Shown: positions 46,152 through 55,445 of the stretch, in pieces
Layout of the letters: each line of letters opens with the position of its first letter
Numbering within the stretch: position 1 is the first letter of the stretch
Source of the DNA: Fusibacter ferrireducens
GTDB lineage: Bacteria > Bacillota > Clostridia > Peptostreptococcales > Acidaminobacteraceae
Reading direction: 5' to 3'
Length of the DNA stretch: 64,000 nucleotides
Assembly (NCBI RefSeq): GCF_015352425.1
Contig: NZ_JADKNH010000015.1
Coordinates: forward strand, 58,775 to 122,774
Program-made: the position numbers and the translations under genes
The notes under the pieces: model-generated
The model's database searches: none
What the model was told of the DNA's origin: nothing
The model's input: only the letters and a program-made list of their open reading frames with translations

Positions 46152-47912
46152 ATGTTGAGAAAGACCAAAATCGTTTGTACGATTGGACCATCAAGCGAGA
46201 AAAAAGAAATTTTTAAAGAACTTGTTAAAACAGGACTAAATGTTGCGAGACTTAATTTTTCTCATGGTAACCATGAGGAGCATTTGGCGAGAATTAACAT
46301 GATCAAAGAAGTGAGAGAAGAACTTCAATTACCTGTGGCAATTCTTTTGGACACAAAAGGTCCAGAAATTAGAACGGGTAAATTTAAAGAAGCTGTTTAT
46401 ACGCTTGTTGAAGGCCAAGAATTTATATTGACCACTGAAGAGTATCTTGGAGATCAGAATAAATGTCAAATTTCTTATGAGGGTTTACCTCAAGATGTTG
46501 TGCCAGGAGATAAAATTCTCATTGACGACGGCTTAATTGAACTTGAAGTTATGTCTATTAACGGCAATGAAATTACAACGAAAGTTTTAAACGGTGGCGA
46601 TGTCAAGAACAATAAAGGGATCAATGTGCCAGGAGTTAAGATCAATTTACCAGCGATCACTCAAAAAGACATTGATGACATCAAATTTGGTATCGAAAAT
46701 GATATAGACTTCATTGCGGCTTCATTTATCAGAAAAGCAAGCGATGTGCTTGAAATTAGAAAAGTGCTTGAAGAAAACAACGCACATATTGTTCATATTA
46801 TATCTAAGATTGAAAATCAAGAAGGTGTTGATAATCTAGAGGAAATTCTAGAAGTATCGGATGGCTTAATGGTGGCAAGGGGTGACCTTGGTGTCGAAAT
46901 ACCGACAGAACTTGTGCCGTTAGTACAAAAACAAATGATTGAAATGTGTAATAAAGAAGGCAAACCTGTTATCACTGCAACTCAAATGCTAGATTCTATG
47001 ATTAGAAATCCGAGACCGACGAGAGCTGAGACTACTGACGTTGCAAATGCTATTTTTGATGGTACAGATGCGGTTATGTTATCCGGTGAAACAGCAGCGG
47101 GTAAATATCCAATTGAATCCGTTCGCACAATGTCTAAAATTGCAGCAGCAGCAGAAGGGTCCCTCGATTATAGAGAAATGCTTGAAAAGCGAATTACGAT
47201 GTCCAATGAAATGGGTGTAACTTACGCAGTAAGTCATGCAACAGCGACAACTGCATTAGATCTTGATGCATCTGCAATCATCACAGCGACATCTTCAGGG
47301 TTCACAGCTAAAATGATTTCAAGATTAAAACCAAAGGCACCAATTATCGCATGTACAGTAACTGAATCCGCTTGTAGACAGCTCGCTGTGGTTTGGGGCG
47401 TCATTCCATTGATGATTGGTGAAGCTTCTAATACAGATAAAATCTTTGAAATATCCGTACAGAAATCAAAAGAACATGGCTATATAACAGATGGCGATTT
47501 AGTGGTTATCACTGCTGGCGTCCCTGTTGGCATCTCTGGTGCAACAAACCTCATGAAAGTCCATTTGGTAGGCGAAGTTCTCATCAAGGGGACTGGTCTT
47601 GTTAAGGACTTCATCCGAGGTAGAGCATGTATTGGGAGTACCGTTGAAGAACTTAAAGACAAGTTTAGAGAAGGGGATATTATTATCTCAACTTCTACAG
47701 ATAAAGATATCGTTCCGTTCATGGAAAAAGCAGCTGGTTTAATCGTTGAAGAAGGTGGCTATACTTCCCATGGCGCTATTGTAGCACTTAGCCTTAAAAA
47801 ACCATGTGTTGTTGGCGCTAACAATGCGACTGAACTTCTCAGAGATGGCATGGATATTACGCTTGATTCCGCTAAAGGTATTGTTTACGCTGGTAAAGCA
47901 AGAGTATTATAA
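46152..47912 (+). CDS. pyk: Pyruvate kinase with C-terminal PEP-utiliser-like domain
   Basis: 586 residues. Converts PEP and ADP to pyruvate and ATP. TKIVCTIGPSS, NFSHGNHEEH, DTKGPEIRTG, MVARGDLGVEIP, TATQMLDSMIRNPRPTRAE and GETAAGKYP are all present. The extra ~110-residue C-terminal domain (GGYTSHGAIVALSLKKPCVVG) is the PEP-synthase-like extension typical of Bacillus-type enzymes. AGGAGGATATT precedes ATG 46152. Terminator downstream. Confidence 0.97.
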   Translation: MLRKTKIVCTIGPSSEKKEIFKELVKTGLNVARLNFSHGNHEEHLARINMIKEVREELQLPVAILLDTKGPEIRTGKFKEAVYTLVEGQEFILTTEEYLGDQNKCQISYEGLPQDVVPGDKILIDDGLIELEVMSINGNEITTKVLNGGDVKNNKGINVPGVKINLPAITQKDIDDIKFGIENDIDFIAASFIRKASDVLEIRKVLEENNAHIVHIISKIENQEGVDNLEEILEVSDGLMVARGDLGVEIPTELVPLVQKQMIEMCNKEGKPVITATQMLDSMIRNPRPTRAETTDVANAIFDGTDAVMLSGETAAGKYPIESVRTMSKIAAAAEGSLDYREMLEKRITMSNEMGVTYAVSHATATTALDLDASAIITATSSGFTAKMISRLKPKAPIIACTVTESACRQLAVVWGVIPLMIGEASNTDKIFEISVQKSKEHGYITDGDLVVITAGVPVGISGATNLMKVHLVGEVLIKGTGLVKDFIRGRACIGSTVEELKDKFREGDIIISTSTDKDIVPFMEKAAGLIVEEGGYTSHGAIVALSLKKPCVVGANNATELLRDGMDITLDSAKGIVYAGKARVL

Positions 47913-47949
47913 GCACTCTAGCGGATGTTAAAAAAGGTTTTACAACATT

Positions 47950-47983
47950 AAACCCCCTGATTCTAAACTGTCAGGGGGTTTTT
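47950..47983 (+). terminator. Terminator after pyk
   Basis: 10-bp stem AACCCCCTGA / TCAGGGGGTT with a 10-base loop and a TTTTT tract. Confidence 0.9.
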
Positions 47984-48062
47984 AATAGTGTATCTGGCAT
48001 AAACATAGTCTGATGGGTGTAGATCACCAAGAGTCGCGATAGTATCTTTAAAAGGGTTTTTA

Positions 48063-49037
48063 TCAAAGCACTTCTCTGAGAAACCTTTCATAATTCCGAT
48101 GCGTAATTTTAAGAATAACATTTTCAGAAAGTCCCATAGCATAGAGGTAAGCAGTGAGATTTTTAACTTCGGAAATATTGTTTAGCCCATTAATTCCAGG
48201 TTGAGCTAAAGGCGTATCACTGAAACTTCCAAGCGTATCTGCTTCAAGATAATCGCAAAAATCAAATCCAAGAGCAATGTGATCGGGTCCAATTGTCTTA
48301 AGAAGATGATTGATCTGAATCCCCATGCCTTCCAGCGTTTGAAGACTTTTGCTCGCACTTACAAAGTCACCATAACAATTCAGACCAACCAATCCTCCAG
48401 ATGCAGAAACTGCTTTTAATTGATCATCGGTAAGATTTCTCTTATGATCACAAACACTTCTTGCGTTTGAGTGTGAAGCGATGAAAGGCTTATGCGTATG
48501 GTTTGCCACATCCCAGAAGGATTTTTCATTTAGATGTGAAACATCCACAATCATGCCCAACTGCTCCATACGTTCTACAGCTTCGATTCCACTAGGGGTT
48601 AGACCTCTTGTGGGATCACCCAATACACTTGTTGCAAATTCATTGACATCATTCCAAGTGAGAGAAGCGTGGCGTACACCCTGATCATAATAGCCATCTA
48701 GAAGTGAAATATCGTTTTTAAGATGGCTTAACCCTTCCATACCTAATAAAACTTGAAAGTGATTAGTATCCTTCATATCTAAGTCAGAAAACTTTGTTAT
48801 TAGACGTATTAATCCTTGAGCGTCTTCAATTTCATTCAAAGCCACATTAAGGAGATGATCAATTCTCTCTTTAGGATGAATATCATTTGGGGGATCTGCC
48901 CAAAGTACAAAAATGCCGCCGTATACGGAACTTGCTCTATACTGGTCATAATAAAATGATTTAAAAACGTTTTTTTGTCCCTGCTGTCTTTGTTTTGATA
49001 GTGCAATCAATAAATCAGAATGTCCGTCGAAAATCAT
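48063..49037 (-). CDS. Membrane-dipeptidase family (M19) peptidase
   Basis: 324 residues. Zinc dipeptidase: metal site DGHSDLL at the N-terminus, GMEGLSHL, VDVSHLNEKSFWD, SHSNARSVCDHKRNL and FDFCDYL. No signal peptide is seen, as in other bacterial M19 enzymes, so it is cytoplasmic. It hydrolyses dipeptides and, in some homologues, D-amino-acid dipeptides. AAGGAGC precedes ATG 49037. It follows the DUF819 transporter gene in the same transcript, suggesting uptake and hydrolysis of a dipeptide. Confidence 0.92.
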   Translation of the reverse strand: MIFDGHSDLLIALSKQRQQGQKNVFKSFYYDQYRASSVYGGIFVLWADPPNDIHPKERIDHLLNVALNEIEDAQGLIRLITKFSDLDMKDTNHFQVLLGMEGLSHLKNDISLLDGYYDQGVRHASLTWNDVNEFATSVLGDPTRGLTPSGIEAVERMEQLGMIVDVSHLNEKSFWDVANHTHKPFIASHSNARSVCDHKRNLTDDQLKAVSASGGLVGLNCYGDFVSASKSLQTLEGMGIQINHLLKTIGPDHIALGFDFCDYLEADTLGSFSDTPLAQPGINGLNNISEVKNLTAYLYAMGLSENVILKITHRNYERFLREVL

Positions 49038-49065
49038 AAGTTGCTCCTTTATCCGAATTTAAAGT

Positions 49066-50271
49066 CTACATTAATAGATTCCCCATTAAAATACCAAAGT
49101 AGTTTCCAATGATATATCCCAGTGTTCCAACCAACATAACGGGCGCAATCAGTGAAGTCCAGCCTTTTGAAATGGCCATTGCAGCAGCTGTGGTAGGACC
49201 GCCAATATTTGCATTTGAAGCCATTATAATCTCTTCAAGATCAAACTTCAAAAGTTTTCCAAAACCGAATGTGACAATCATATTCGTAACAACCATTACA
49301 GTTGTATAGACTAATAATAACGGTGATTTTTGAATGATTAGTATGATAGATGCTGGAACGCCGATGACCACGAAGAAAAGATAGATCAGAAAAGTACCGA
49401 TTTCTTGTGATCCCTTGATGTTTTCAAAGTAATCCGAGAAGAAAGTCGCACCTATCATTGTCAAAGTTGTGATGATTAAATATTTGTTGGAGAAAAGCAT
49501 GTTTAGAGTATTTGAAACACTATTATCTGTTGGAATAAGAGTGCCGATATACTTTGAGAGCTCAGTTGAGATCGCAACGATTGCAAATGCAGTTGCAACG
49601 GAAAATGCGATGTCTTTTAGAGAAATCTCTTTGCGTCCCCAATATGAAGAAGCGATGGTTTCATCAGCCTTGATCTCAATTTGTTCAACCTGATCTATGT
49701 GAGGATGCTTAAATTTTTTTCTGAAAAAGGCCATTGCAGGAATTGTAATGAGAACGAAAAAGTAGAGTGCCATCAGTAGGTTATCAGCAACAACAGCGGC
49801 AGATACAAGTTCCCCAGGTACTTCAAAAGAACTGGCCATAGCAGCAAAATTCACACCACCACCTATATAAGATCCGGACATCATAGCAGCTATTTTACTG
49901 AGATCAGGAATGTAGTTGTGAAGCGCTAGATAACCTATGGTAGCCCCAAGCATAGTCCCCATTGAACTTATGAGAAAGATGATGAGCAGTCTGCCGCTTT
50001 CCTTCCATATTTTTTTTATATTTGTTTTAAACAATAATAATGGAATTGCCAGTGGCACAACGTAACCCCAAATTTGATCATAAACAGCTGAATCCGTAGG
50101 AATAATTCTTAAATTGGAAAGTAGCATTGCACCTACCAAAGCGATAATAGCCCCAGAAATTTTGGCAGCCCACTGATATTTTTGCTCTAGAAAAATGCTG
50201 AAAGCCGCCCAACCAGTGATGATTGCCCATAAAACCCATGTGTTATCTGCACTAATAAAACTTGTTTGCAT
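49066..50271 (-). CDS. DUF819 (YjcL-type) membrane transporter
   Basis: 401 residues, about ten transmembrane helices. GGGVNFAAMASSFEVP and NANIGGPTTAAAMAISKGW are the two internally related helix-break repeats of this family. Probably a solute transporter; substrate unproven, but the neighbouring dipeptidase hints at a dipeptide or amino-acid derivative. AAGGGGG is upstream of ATG 50271. Divergent from the XRE-cupin regulator with a motif-rich promoter region between. Confidence 0.86.
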   Translation of the reverse strand: MQTSFISADNTWVLWAIITGWAAFSIFLEQKYQWAAKISGAIIALVGAMLLSNLRIIPTDSAVYDQIWGYVVPLAIPLLLFKTNIKKIWKESGRLLIIFLISSMGTMLGATIGYLALHNYIPDLSKIAAMMSGSYIGGGVNFAAMASSFEVPGELVSAAVVADNLLMALYFFVLITIPAMAFFRKKFKHPHIDQVEQIEIKADETIASSYWGRKEISLKDIAFSVATAFAIVAISTELSKYIGTLIPTDNSVSNTLNMLFSNKYLIITTLTMIGATFFSDYFENIKGSQEIGTFLIYLFFVVIGVPASIILIIQKSPLLLVYTTVMVVTNMIVTFGFGKLLKFDLEEIIMASNANIGGPTTAAAMAISKGWTSLIAPVMLVGTLGYIIGNYFGILMGNLLM

Positions 50272-50299
50272 TATGATGTTCCCCCTTATATAATATTAG

Positions 50300-50374
50300 T
50301 ATATTGAAATTTAAATCAGTATATCGTAATTATTAACAAAAATCAATATATTTAATATTTTTTTATTATATTGA
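50300..50374. promoter_or_regulatory. Candidate operators of the XRE-cupin regulator
   Basis: TATATTGA occurs at 50300-50307 and 50367-50374 and inverted (TCAATATA) at 50343-50350; a near copy (TATATCG) is at 50320. The sites sit between the divergent genes and could serve the local regulator. Confidence 0.45.
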
Positions 50375-50406
50375 ATTTTGTGTTAGATATTCAAGGAGTG
50401 AAATAG

Positions 50407-50958
50407 ATGCATATTGATGTGGGCAAAAAAATAAAGGAATTACGTAAAAGTATGGCTTTAACAATTGCCAATCTTGCTGAAAAATCAGAGATTAGTGCAA
50501 GTATGATTAGCCAGATTGAGAATGGTAAAGTTGTGCCAACTGTTATTGTCATGTGGAAAATTGCAAATGCACTTAATGTCAGTGTTGGTTATTTTTTTGA
50601 TGAAGGAGAAGGGACACTGCGAAATCCAGTGGTGAAAAAGGATGAGCGCAAAAAAATGATCATAGGGAAATCTTCAAGAACTTATGAGATGTTAACGCCA
50701 GATCAACAGGGGAAAATTGAATTTTTGATGATTACGATTAGAGCAGATGAAGAAAAAGCAAGGGATTTTGTGACGCACGAAGGCGAGGAATGTGGTTACG
50801 TCTTAAAGGGTAAAATGAAGATCACTGTTGGAGATCAGACCTTTTTAATGGGCGAAGGAGATAGCATCACTTTTCAAAGTACAATACCTCACAAATATGA
50901 TAATGTTGGCGAGGAAGATTGCGTTTCAATTTGGGCGATGACACCGCCTTCATTTTAG
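50407..50958 (+). CDS. XRE-family regulator with cupin sensor domain
   Basis: 183 residues. N-terminal HTH (IKELRKSMALTIANLAEKSE through QIENGKVVPTVIVMWKIA, residues ~9-60) and a C-terminal cupin barrel (HEGEECGYVLKGKMKITVGD, QSTIPHKYDNVGEEDC). Such proteins regulate adjacent amine, amino-acid or sulphur metabolism genes. AAGGAGTG precedes ATG 50407. Divergent position makes it the probable regulator of the DUF819-dipeptidase operon. Confidence 0.9.
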   Translation: MHIDVGKKIKELRKSMALTIANLAEKSEISASMISQIENGKVVPTVIVMWKIANALNVSVGYFFDEGEGTLRNPVVKKDERKKMIIGKSSRTYEMLTPDQQGKIEFLMITIRADEEKARDFVTHEGEECGYVLKGKMKITVGDQTFLMGEGDSITFQSTIPHKYDNVGEEDCVSIWAMTPPSF

Positions 50959-51010
50959 CAATATTTATAGCTCAATGTGGTATAATACCTTTAGAAAACA
51001 GGAGGTTTAA

Positions 51011-52042
51011 ATGAAGCAGCGTAGATTAGGGAAGACAGAACTCATGGTAAGCAGCATTGGATTTGGAGGGATTCCCATTCAAAGGGCAAGTCAAGAGAAA
51101 GCCAATGAAATTGTGGATCAAATGATAGCAGAAGGCATGAATTTCATAGATACGGCAATTGGGTATACCGTTAGCGAAAGCTATATTGGCAACGCACTTG
51201 CAGGCGATAAGCGAAAAAAATTCGTATTGGCGACGAAATCACCTGCTAAAGACTATGAAGGCATGAAAGCGGATATAGAAAAGAGTCTTAAAGCACTTCA
51301 AACGGACTATATAGATCTCTATCAATGTCATCTCATTAGAAATAGAGAACAGTATGAACAGGTCATGGGAGAAAATGGCGCCTACAAGGCTATGCTGGAA
51401 GCTAAGGATTCGGGCAAAATCGGTCACATAGGCATCACAGCACATAGTGCGGAATTTCTCATGGAAGTTCTGGAGGAAATGCCATTTGAGACCATTCAGT
51501 TTCCATATAACCTTGTAGAACGCCAAGGTGAAAAACTTTTTGAACGTGCTAAAGCACTGGATTTAGGCGTCATCATCATGAAGCCTATGGCTGGCGGCGC
51601 TATTGAAAATGGCACCTTGAGCTTGAGATTTATACTTGAAAATTCGAATATATCAGTGGTCATTCCAGGGATGGAAACACCGGAACTCGTTGAGAAAAAC
51701 GCAGCTGTAGGCCATGATTTTAAGCCGATTAGCGATGCAGAAAAAATAGAAATCGAAAAATTTGTAAACGAAATAGGCAGTCAGTTTTGCAGACGCTGTG
51801 GCTACTGTCTACCCTGTGTACAGGGAATTGACATTCCAGTACAATTTATCATGGAAGGTTATCTTACACGTTATGGCCTTGAAGCTTGGGCCAAAGAACG
51901 TTATGAAAGTCAGGCAATTACTGCCAGCGCTTGTATAAAATGTGGTGCGTGTGAACCTAGATGTCCATATAATTTACCGATTAGAGATATGTTAGAGCGT
52001 GTTCAGGCTAATTTTTTAGAATATGAGAATTCAGTTAAATAG
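51011..52042 (+). CDS. Aldo/keto reductase with C-terminal two-cluster ferredoxin domain
   Basis: 343 residues. Catalytic tetrad: Asp and Tyr in FIDTAIGYTVSE, Lys in LATKSPAK and His in LYQCHLI. The C-terminal extension has [4Fe-4S] motifs CRRCGYCLPC and CIKCGACEPRCP, typical of anaerobe Fe-S aldo/keto reductases, so electrons may come from ferredoxin rather than only NADPH. AGGAGG precedes ATG 51011 and a -10-like TATAAT is at 50981. Substrate unknown. Its end overlaps the convergent YdcZ gene by eight bases. Confidence 0.9.
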   Translation: MKQRRLGKTELMVSSIGFGGIPIQRASQEKANEIVDQMIAEGMNFIDTAIGYTVSESYIGNALAGDKRKKFVLATKSPAKDYEGMKADIEKSLKALQTDYIDLYQCHLIRNREQYEQVMGENGAYKAMLEAKDSGKIGHIGITAHSAEFLMEVLEEMPFETIQFPYNLVERQGEKLFERAKALDLGVIIMKPMAGGAIENGTLSLRFILENSNISVVIPGMETPELVEKNAAVGHDFKPISDAEKIEIEKFVNEIGSQFCRRCGYCLPCVQGIDIPVQFIMEGYLTRYGLEAWAKERYESQAITASACIKCGACEPRCPYNLPIRDMLERVQANFLEYENSVK

Positions 52043-52496
52043 TAGGCTTATCTTCAGAAGTGATTAATTTCACTTCTTTTTTTTCACTTTGAAGATAGAG
52101 CCCGAAACAAATGATGCTGAGTCCTAAAATGCTTTTGATCTCAAAGTTGCCGATGAACATATAGTCCAATATGATGCCCAGAGTCATCTGTCCCATAAAG
52201 GGCAATATCACAATGTAGAAGGCCTTGATCTTAGTGGTAAAATAGTTGAGTAAAAGGATGACGAAACAGCCAATGACCCCTCCTAAAAAATAGTGGGGTG
52301 GTATTGTGGGCAGTTGTTTAAAATATTCTAAGTTTGAGAAAAGCATCAAGCAAATAAGAGCTGTCAAAGTTGCAGATAGATAGTTAAAAAATGAAGCTTT
52401 AAAAGTACCAAGGGCAAGCGCATTGCGACCGTTTAAGATTGGTGCAAGGATGAAGAGTACCCCCAGAATAAGAGCAGAACCATAATATAAAATCAT
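52035..52496 (-). CDS. YdcZ-type (DUF606) small membrane protein, copy 1
   Basis: 153 residues, about five transmembrane helices; a half-size drug/metabolite-transporter-superfamily protein of the DUF606 family. Such proteins often occur as adjacent pairs and may form a heterodimeric transporter. GAGGTTT lies upstream of ATG 52496. Its partner gene is 33 bases upstream. Confidence 0.85.
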   Translation of the reverse strand: MILYYGSALILGVLFILAPILNGRNALALGTFKASFFNYLSATLTALICLMLFSNLEYFKQLPTIPPHYFLGGVIGCFVILLLNYFTTKIKAFYIVILPFMGQMTLGIILDYMFIGNFEIKSILGLSIICFGLYLQSEKKEVKLITSEDKPTI

Positions 52497-52529
52497 GCTT
52501 AAACCTCCAAGTTAAAGTACCAGAATAGT

Positions 52530-52949
52530 TCATAGTAAAAGATACACACCGACAAAGATAATGCAAATGCCGATAATCTGTTTTAAAGTAATTTTAGTTT
52601 TAGGTTTGCCTAAGAGTCCAAGACCGTCTATGACAAGTGACGTGAGCACTTGTCCAAGCAAGCTGATGCCCACCATAATGGTGATTCCCAGTTGGGCCAC
52701 AGTGATGTTGCTCATGACAATAGTCAGTGCACTGAGAGCGCCCGGAAGGAGCAACCAAAATAACCTGGGCTTCATATGACCCGAAGATAATTTTGAAGGT
52801 CTTAAAAGTAAAATTGCAAATAAGATAAGTCCAATGGCGTTGAATATAAAACTGCTGAAATAAGTAGAAGTATAGTTAGAAAGCATCCCGTTGAATGAAA
52901 CCATTAACGCCAATAAGAGGCCAGTGATATATGCAGATGAATAGGCCAT
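52530..52949 (-). CDS. YdcZ-type (DUF606) small membrane protein, copy 2
   Basis: 139 residues from ATG 52949, which has AAAGGTGGC upstream; the open frame continues to 53099 but the upstream part is charged and unlike the family. About five helices (ALMVSFNGMLSNYTST ... GISLLGQVLTSLVIDGLGLLG). Together with copy 1 it likely forms a two-subunit exporter. Divergent from the Crp/Fnr regulator. Confidence 0.85.
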   Translation of the reverse strand: MAYSSAYITGLLLALMVSFNGMLSNYTSTYFSSFIFNAIGLILFAILLLRPSKLSSGHMKPRLFWLLLPGALSALTIVMSNITVAQLGITIMVGISLLGQVLTSLVIDGLGLLGKPKTKITLKQIIGICIIFVGVYLLL

Positions 52950-53069
52950 ATGTGCCACCTTTCGTGAAATGTATGATGATGCTTTTGGATCATTTAATGT
53001 TTTATGATTATTTTGATATTTGAAAATCATTAGGTTTATGTTGTGTTTTATAAGTCTATTATACTGGCC

Positions 53070-53105
53070 TTTGACATGATATAATATGACATATGTCATG
53101 TCAAA
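53070..53105. promoter_or_regulatory. Palindromic operator before the Crp/Fnr gene
   Basis: A perfect 14-bp palindrome ATGACATATGTCAT (53086-53099) sits inside a wider inverted repeat TTTGACATG ... CATGTCAAA (53070-53105). TTGACA (53071) and TATAAT (53080) overlap it. It lies between the YdcZ pair and the Crp/Fnr gene and fits autoregulation or control of both. Confidence 0.55.
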
Positions 53106-53134
53106 ATGTCTTTTATCGAGAAGAGGATAGAAAA

Positions 53135-53824
53135 ATGAGAATGATTAAACATCCACAAAAGATAACAGCCTATCTAGAACGGCTTGAAATAAGCTCTATG
53201 CTTGATGAGACCATTATAAAATCACTCGAACTCTGTGAGTATGAAAGAGACGAAATCGTTCTCAATGCAGATGACCCCCTTGAATATTACTATTTCTTTC
53301 TTGAAGGAAAACTTAAAGTATTTCAGCAACAAAGGAATGGACGCAATTTATTGATCCAATTTTATACAAAGTTCGATACTTTAGGTGATGTAGAGCTTAT
53401 AGAGAACTTAAATGTAATCTGTGTCGTTTCTGCTGTTGAGAAGTCCTATCTTTTCAGAGTTGAAGCCTCAATTATGAAAAGATTTGTTGAAAATAACATA
53501 CCTTATTTGAAATACATTATAAGAGGACTCGGTAAAAAACTGAGATATGCCAATGAAAATGATGCCTACAATCTGATGAATCCTGTTAAGAATAGATTGG
53601 CGAGTTATATCTTATGGCATCATGATAGTGCCTCAAATGAAGTGGTTTTGAAAGAAACACTTATGGAAATCTCGGAGTTTATAGGCACGACGTATAGACA
53701 ACTTCATCGTGCTTTTATTCAATTGGAGGCGTCGGGTATTATCGAGAGAAAGGGCAAGGGCATTTTGATTTTGGATGCAGAGGCACTTAAAAATTTGGCT
53801 GGACAAATCTATCATATGCTTTAA
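53135..53824 (+). CDS. Crp/Fnr-family transcriptional regulator (YeiL-like)
   Basis: 229 residues. N-terminal cyclic-nucleotide-binding-like barrel (YYFFLEGKLKVFQQQRNGRNLLIQFY) and a C-terminal winged HTH (LMEISEFIGTTYRQLHRAFIQLEASGIIERKGKG). The cysteines needed for an Fnr Fe-S cluster are absent (only Cys in LCEY and VICVV), so oxygen sensing by that route is unlikely. Start ATG 53135 with AGAGGA upstream; the frame is open to 53093. Resembles B. subtilis YeiL in organisation. Likely regulates the divergent YdcZ pair. Confidence 0.87.
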   Translation: MRMIKHPQKITAYLERLEISSMLDETIIKSLELCEYERDEIVLNADDPLEYYYFFLEGKLKVFQQQRNGRNLLIQFYTKFDTLGDVELIENLNVICVVSAVEKSYLFRVEASIMKRFVENNIPYLKYIIRGLGKKLRYANENDAYNLMNPVKNRLASYILWHHDSASNEVVLKETLMEISEFIGTTYRQLHRAFIQLEASGIIERKGKGILILDAEALKNLAGQIYHML

Positions 53825-53934
53825 AAATCAATTGCAATGGGTGAAATATAATTCTAGTACTGTCGGCAATGCTGTTGCGACGCCAGCCTCAAAATAATTG
53901 AAAAGATCATCCTATTTAGTTAGAGAACACAATT

Positions 53935-53974
53935 AAAAAAGCCCCAGTGTGATTTTTTATCACATCGGGGCTTT
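53935..53974 (-). terminator. Terminator of the GerMN gene
   Basis: Reverse-strand stem GCCCCGATGTGAT / ATCACACTGGGGC (one mismatch), then TTTTTT. It also faces the Crp/Fnr gene and may serve both directions. Confidence 0.8.
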
Positions 53975-53976
53975 GC

Positions 53977-55341
53977 CTATGGCTCTAAGTTGATAAATGC
54001 CGGATTGGTAAGTGGCTTTGAAAGGTCATAGCCGTAAAAATCAGTAGGCGATTCACCATTGATTGTAAAATAGACTTCATCCACACCTTCAAGGCTGTTA
54101 AAAGATTTTGCGATACTTAAAAGCATCTGTTTGACATAGGCTTCATGACCGCTAAAAGCATTGTTAAAGCTGTTGTCTACACCCAGTGTCAATTTGCCTG
54201 CATCGAAGTTCACTGCTTTGAGTTCAGTACCAGTCGGGATACTGCCACTGAGATAAAGACTGCTCTTTTCAAGGGATGCACTAAAATGTGGTGATGAGAG
54301 CACTTTCCAAAGCGTTTTAGCATTTTCCAAGACATCTGATGATAAGGCCTCATCGTCTTCCGTTAGCAGTTCGATGAAAACGGGCGCCAATAACATATAA
54401 TTAGAATCCTTGTTGTAATTGAGATATGCAAGATTGTCAGTTCTTGGAATGAAATTCTGTTCTAAATTCACGCCACCATATGATTTCCGTTTGGTGTTAT
54501 CTATATAGAAATTCGTTTGATCAATAAAGTCAAGTGAAGTCAATGTATAAGTGATTGCGTCAACAGCAGGCTTAAAGTCGTTTTCAAAGGCGATATACTC
54601 TGGATTATATACATAGACAGAAGCGTTTCCAGATCTTACGGATAGTTTGGAAGCATAGGGCCAAATTGAATCTCCCACAGGCAAGCCCAACCCTACAGTA
54701 GGGCCTTTATCCAGTTCTTTAAGTGTTGTTCTGGAACGATTTTTTGGATAATCCACAATTCGAGATATGGGCACTAAGAGTTCATATGCATCCGTTGGAT
54801 AATATAGACGCATTGCAAGCTTACCATCTGGGGCCTCATCGATTGCTTCAAGTGACAGCTTGTCAAATTTTTCATTGGAGATGACAAGTGTTAAGGTCTC
54901 GTTAAATGGCCCCTCACTGGTGCCTTTTATTTCAACACGGTAATGATTGGCTTTAAGAACATCTGTAATCGATTTGAGTGAAAATGAAATTTGATCGGTA
55001 TTCTCGTTTGAATTCACAAGTGTCGGCGACAAATCCTTCAGACTAGTAGTGCTGATCAATTGTTCACCATCATATACACAGACTTCAATTGCGTCATAGA
55101 GCGTCTCAGAAAAATCATGTGGTGTGCTCACTATTGAAAATTCAATCTCATCTGGTGTATAATCAATTGAACTGAAATGACCTTCAAGTGCAAAAGTGGT
55201 TTCCACAGGAACGACTTCAGTGGGTTTTTCGATGACAGGTTGAAATATGTTAATTGTCAGTATATCCTTGCTGAGTGGCATGGCTGTAACTAACAAAAAT
55301 AGAATGACGATAAAGAGCATATTGGAGAGAAATCGAAACAT
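53977..55341 (-). CDS. Secreted GerMN-domain protein
   Basis: 454 residues. An N-terminal hydrophobic anchor (FIVILFLLVTA) and, in the C-terminal half, two GerMN-like repeats (YYPTDAYELLVPISRIV; YNKDSNYMLLAPVFIELL) with GLGLPVGDSI / SGSIPTGTELKAVNFDAGK. GerMN domains occur in spore-germination and cell-envelope proteins and bind peptidoglycan or regulate hydrolases. An Ig-like N-terminal region of about 130 residues precedes them. AGGAGG lies upstream of ATG 55341. It is transcribed divergently from the rRNA methyltransferase. Confidence 0.82.
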   Translation of the reverse strand: MFRFLSNMLFIVILFLLVTAMPLSKDILTINIFQPVIEKPTEVVPVETTFALEGHFSSIDYTPDEIEFSIVSTPHDFSETLYDAIEVCVYDGEQLISTTSLKDLSPTLVNSNENTDQISFSLKSITDVLKANHYRVEIKGTSEGPFNETLTLVISNEKFDKLSLEAIDEAPDGKLAMRLYYPTDAYELLVPISRIVDYPKNRSRTTLKELDKGPTVGLGLPVGDSIWPYASKLSVRSGNASVYVYNPEYIAFENDFKPAVDAITYTLTSLDFIDQTNFYIDNTKRKSYGGVNLEQNFIPRTDNLAYLNYNKDSNYMLLAPVFIELLTEDDEALSSDVLENAKTLWKVLSSPHFSASLEKSSLYLSGSIPTGTELKAVNFDAGKLTLGVDNSFNNAFSGHEAYVKQMLLSIAKSFNSLEGVDEVYFTINGESPTDFYGYDLSKPLTNPAFINLEP

Positions 55342-55445
55342 ATAATCCTCCTAGGTTTATTTAAATAATATCATACATTATTATTATATGATAATTTGCG
55401 GATAAAAACTATTACAAAAGAAGGAAAAAATGAAAGGACGTCAAA

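Noticed and set aside
53135..53824. Fnr-type oxygen sensor
   Set aside because: The N-terminal cysteine set for a [4Fe-4S] cluster is missing.
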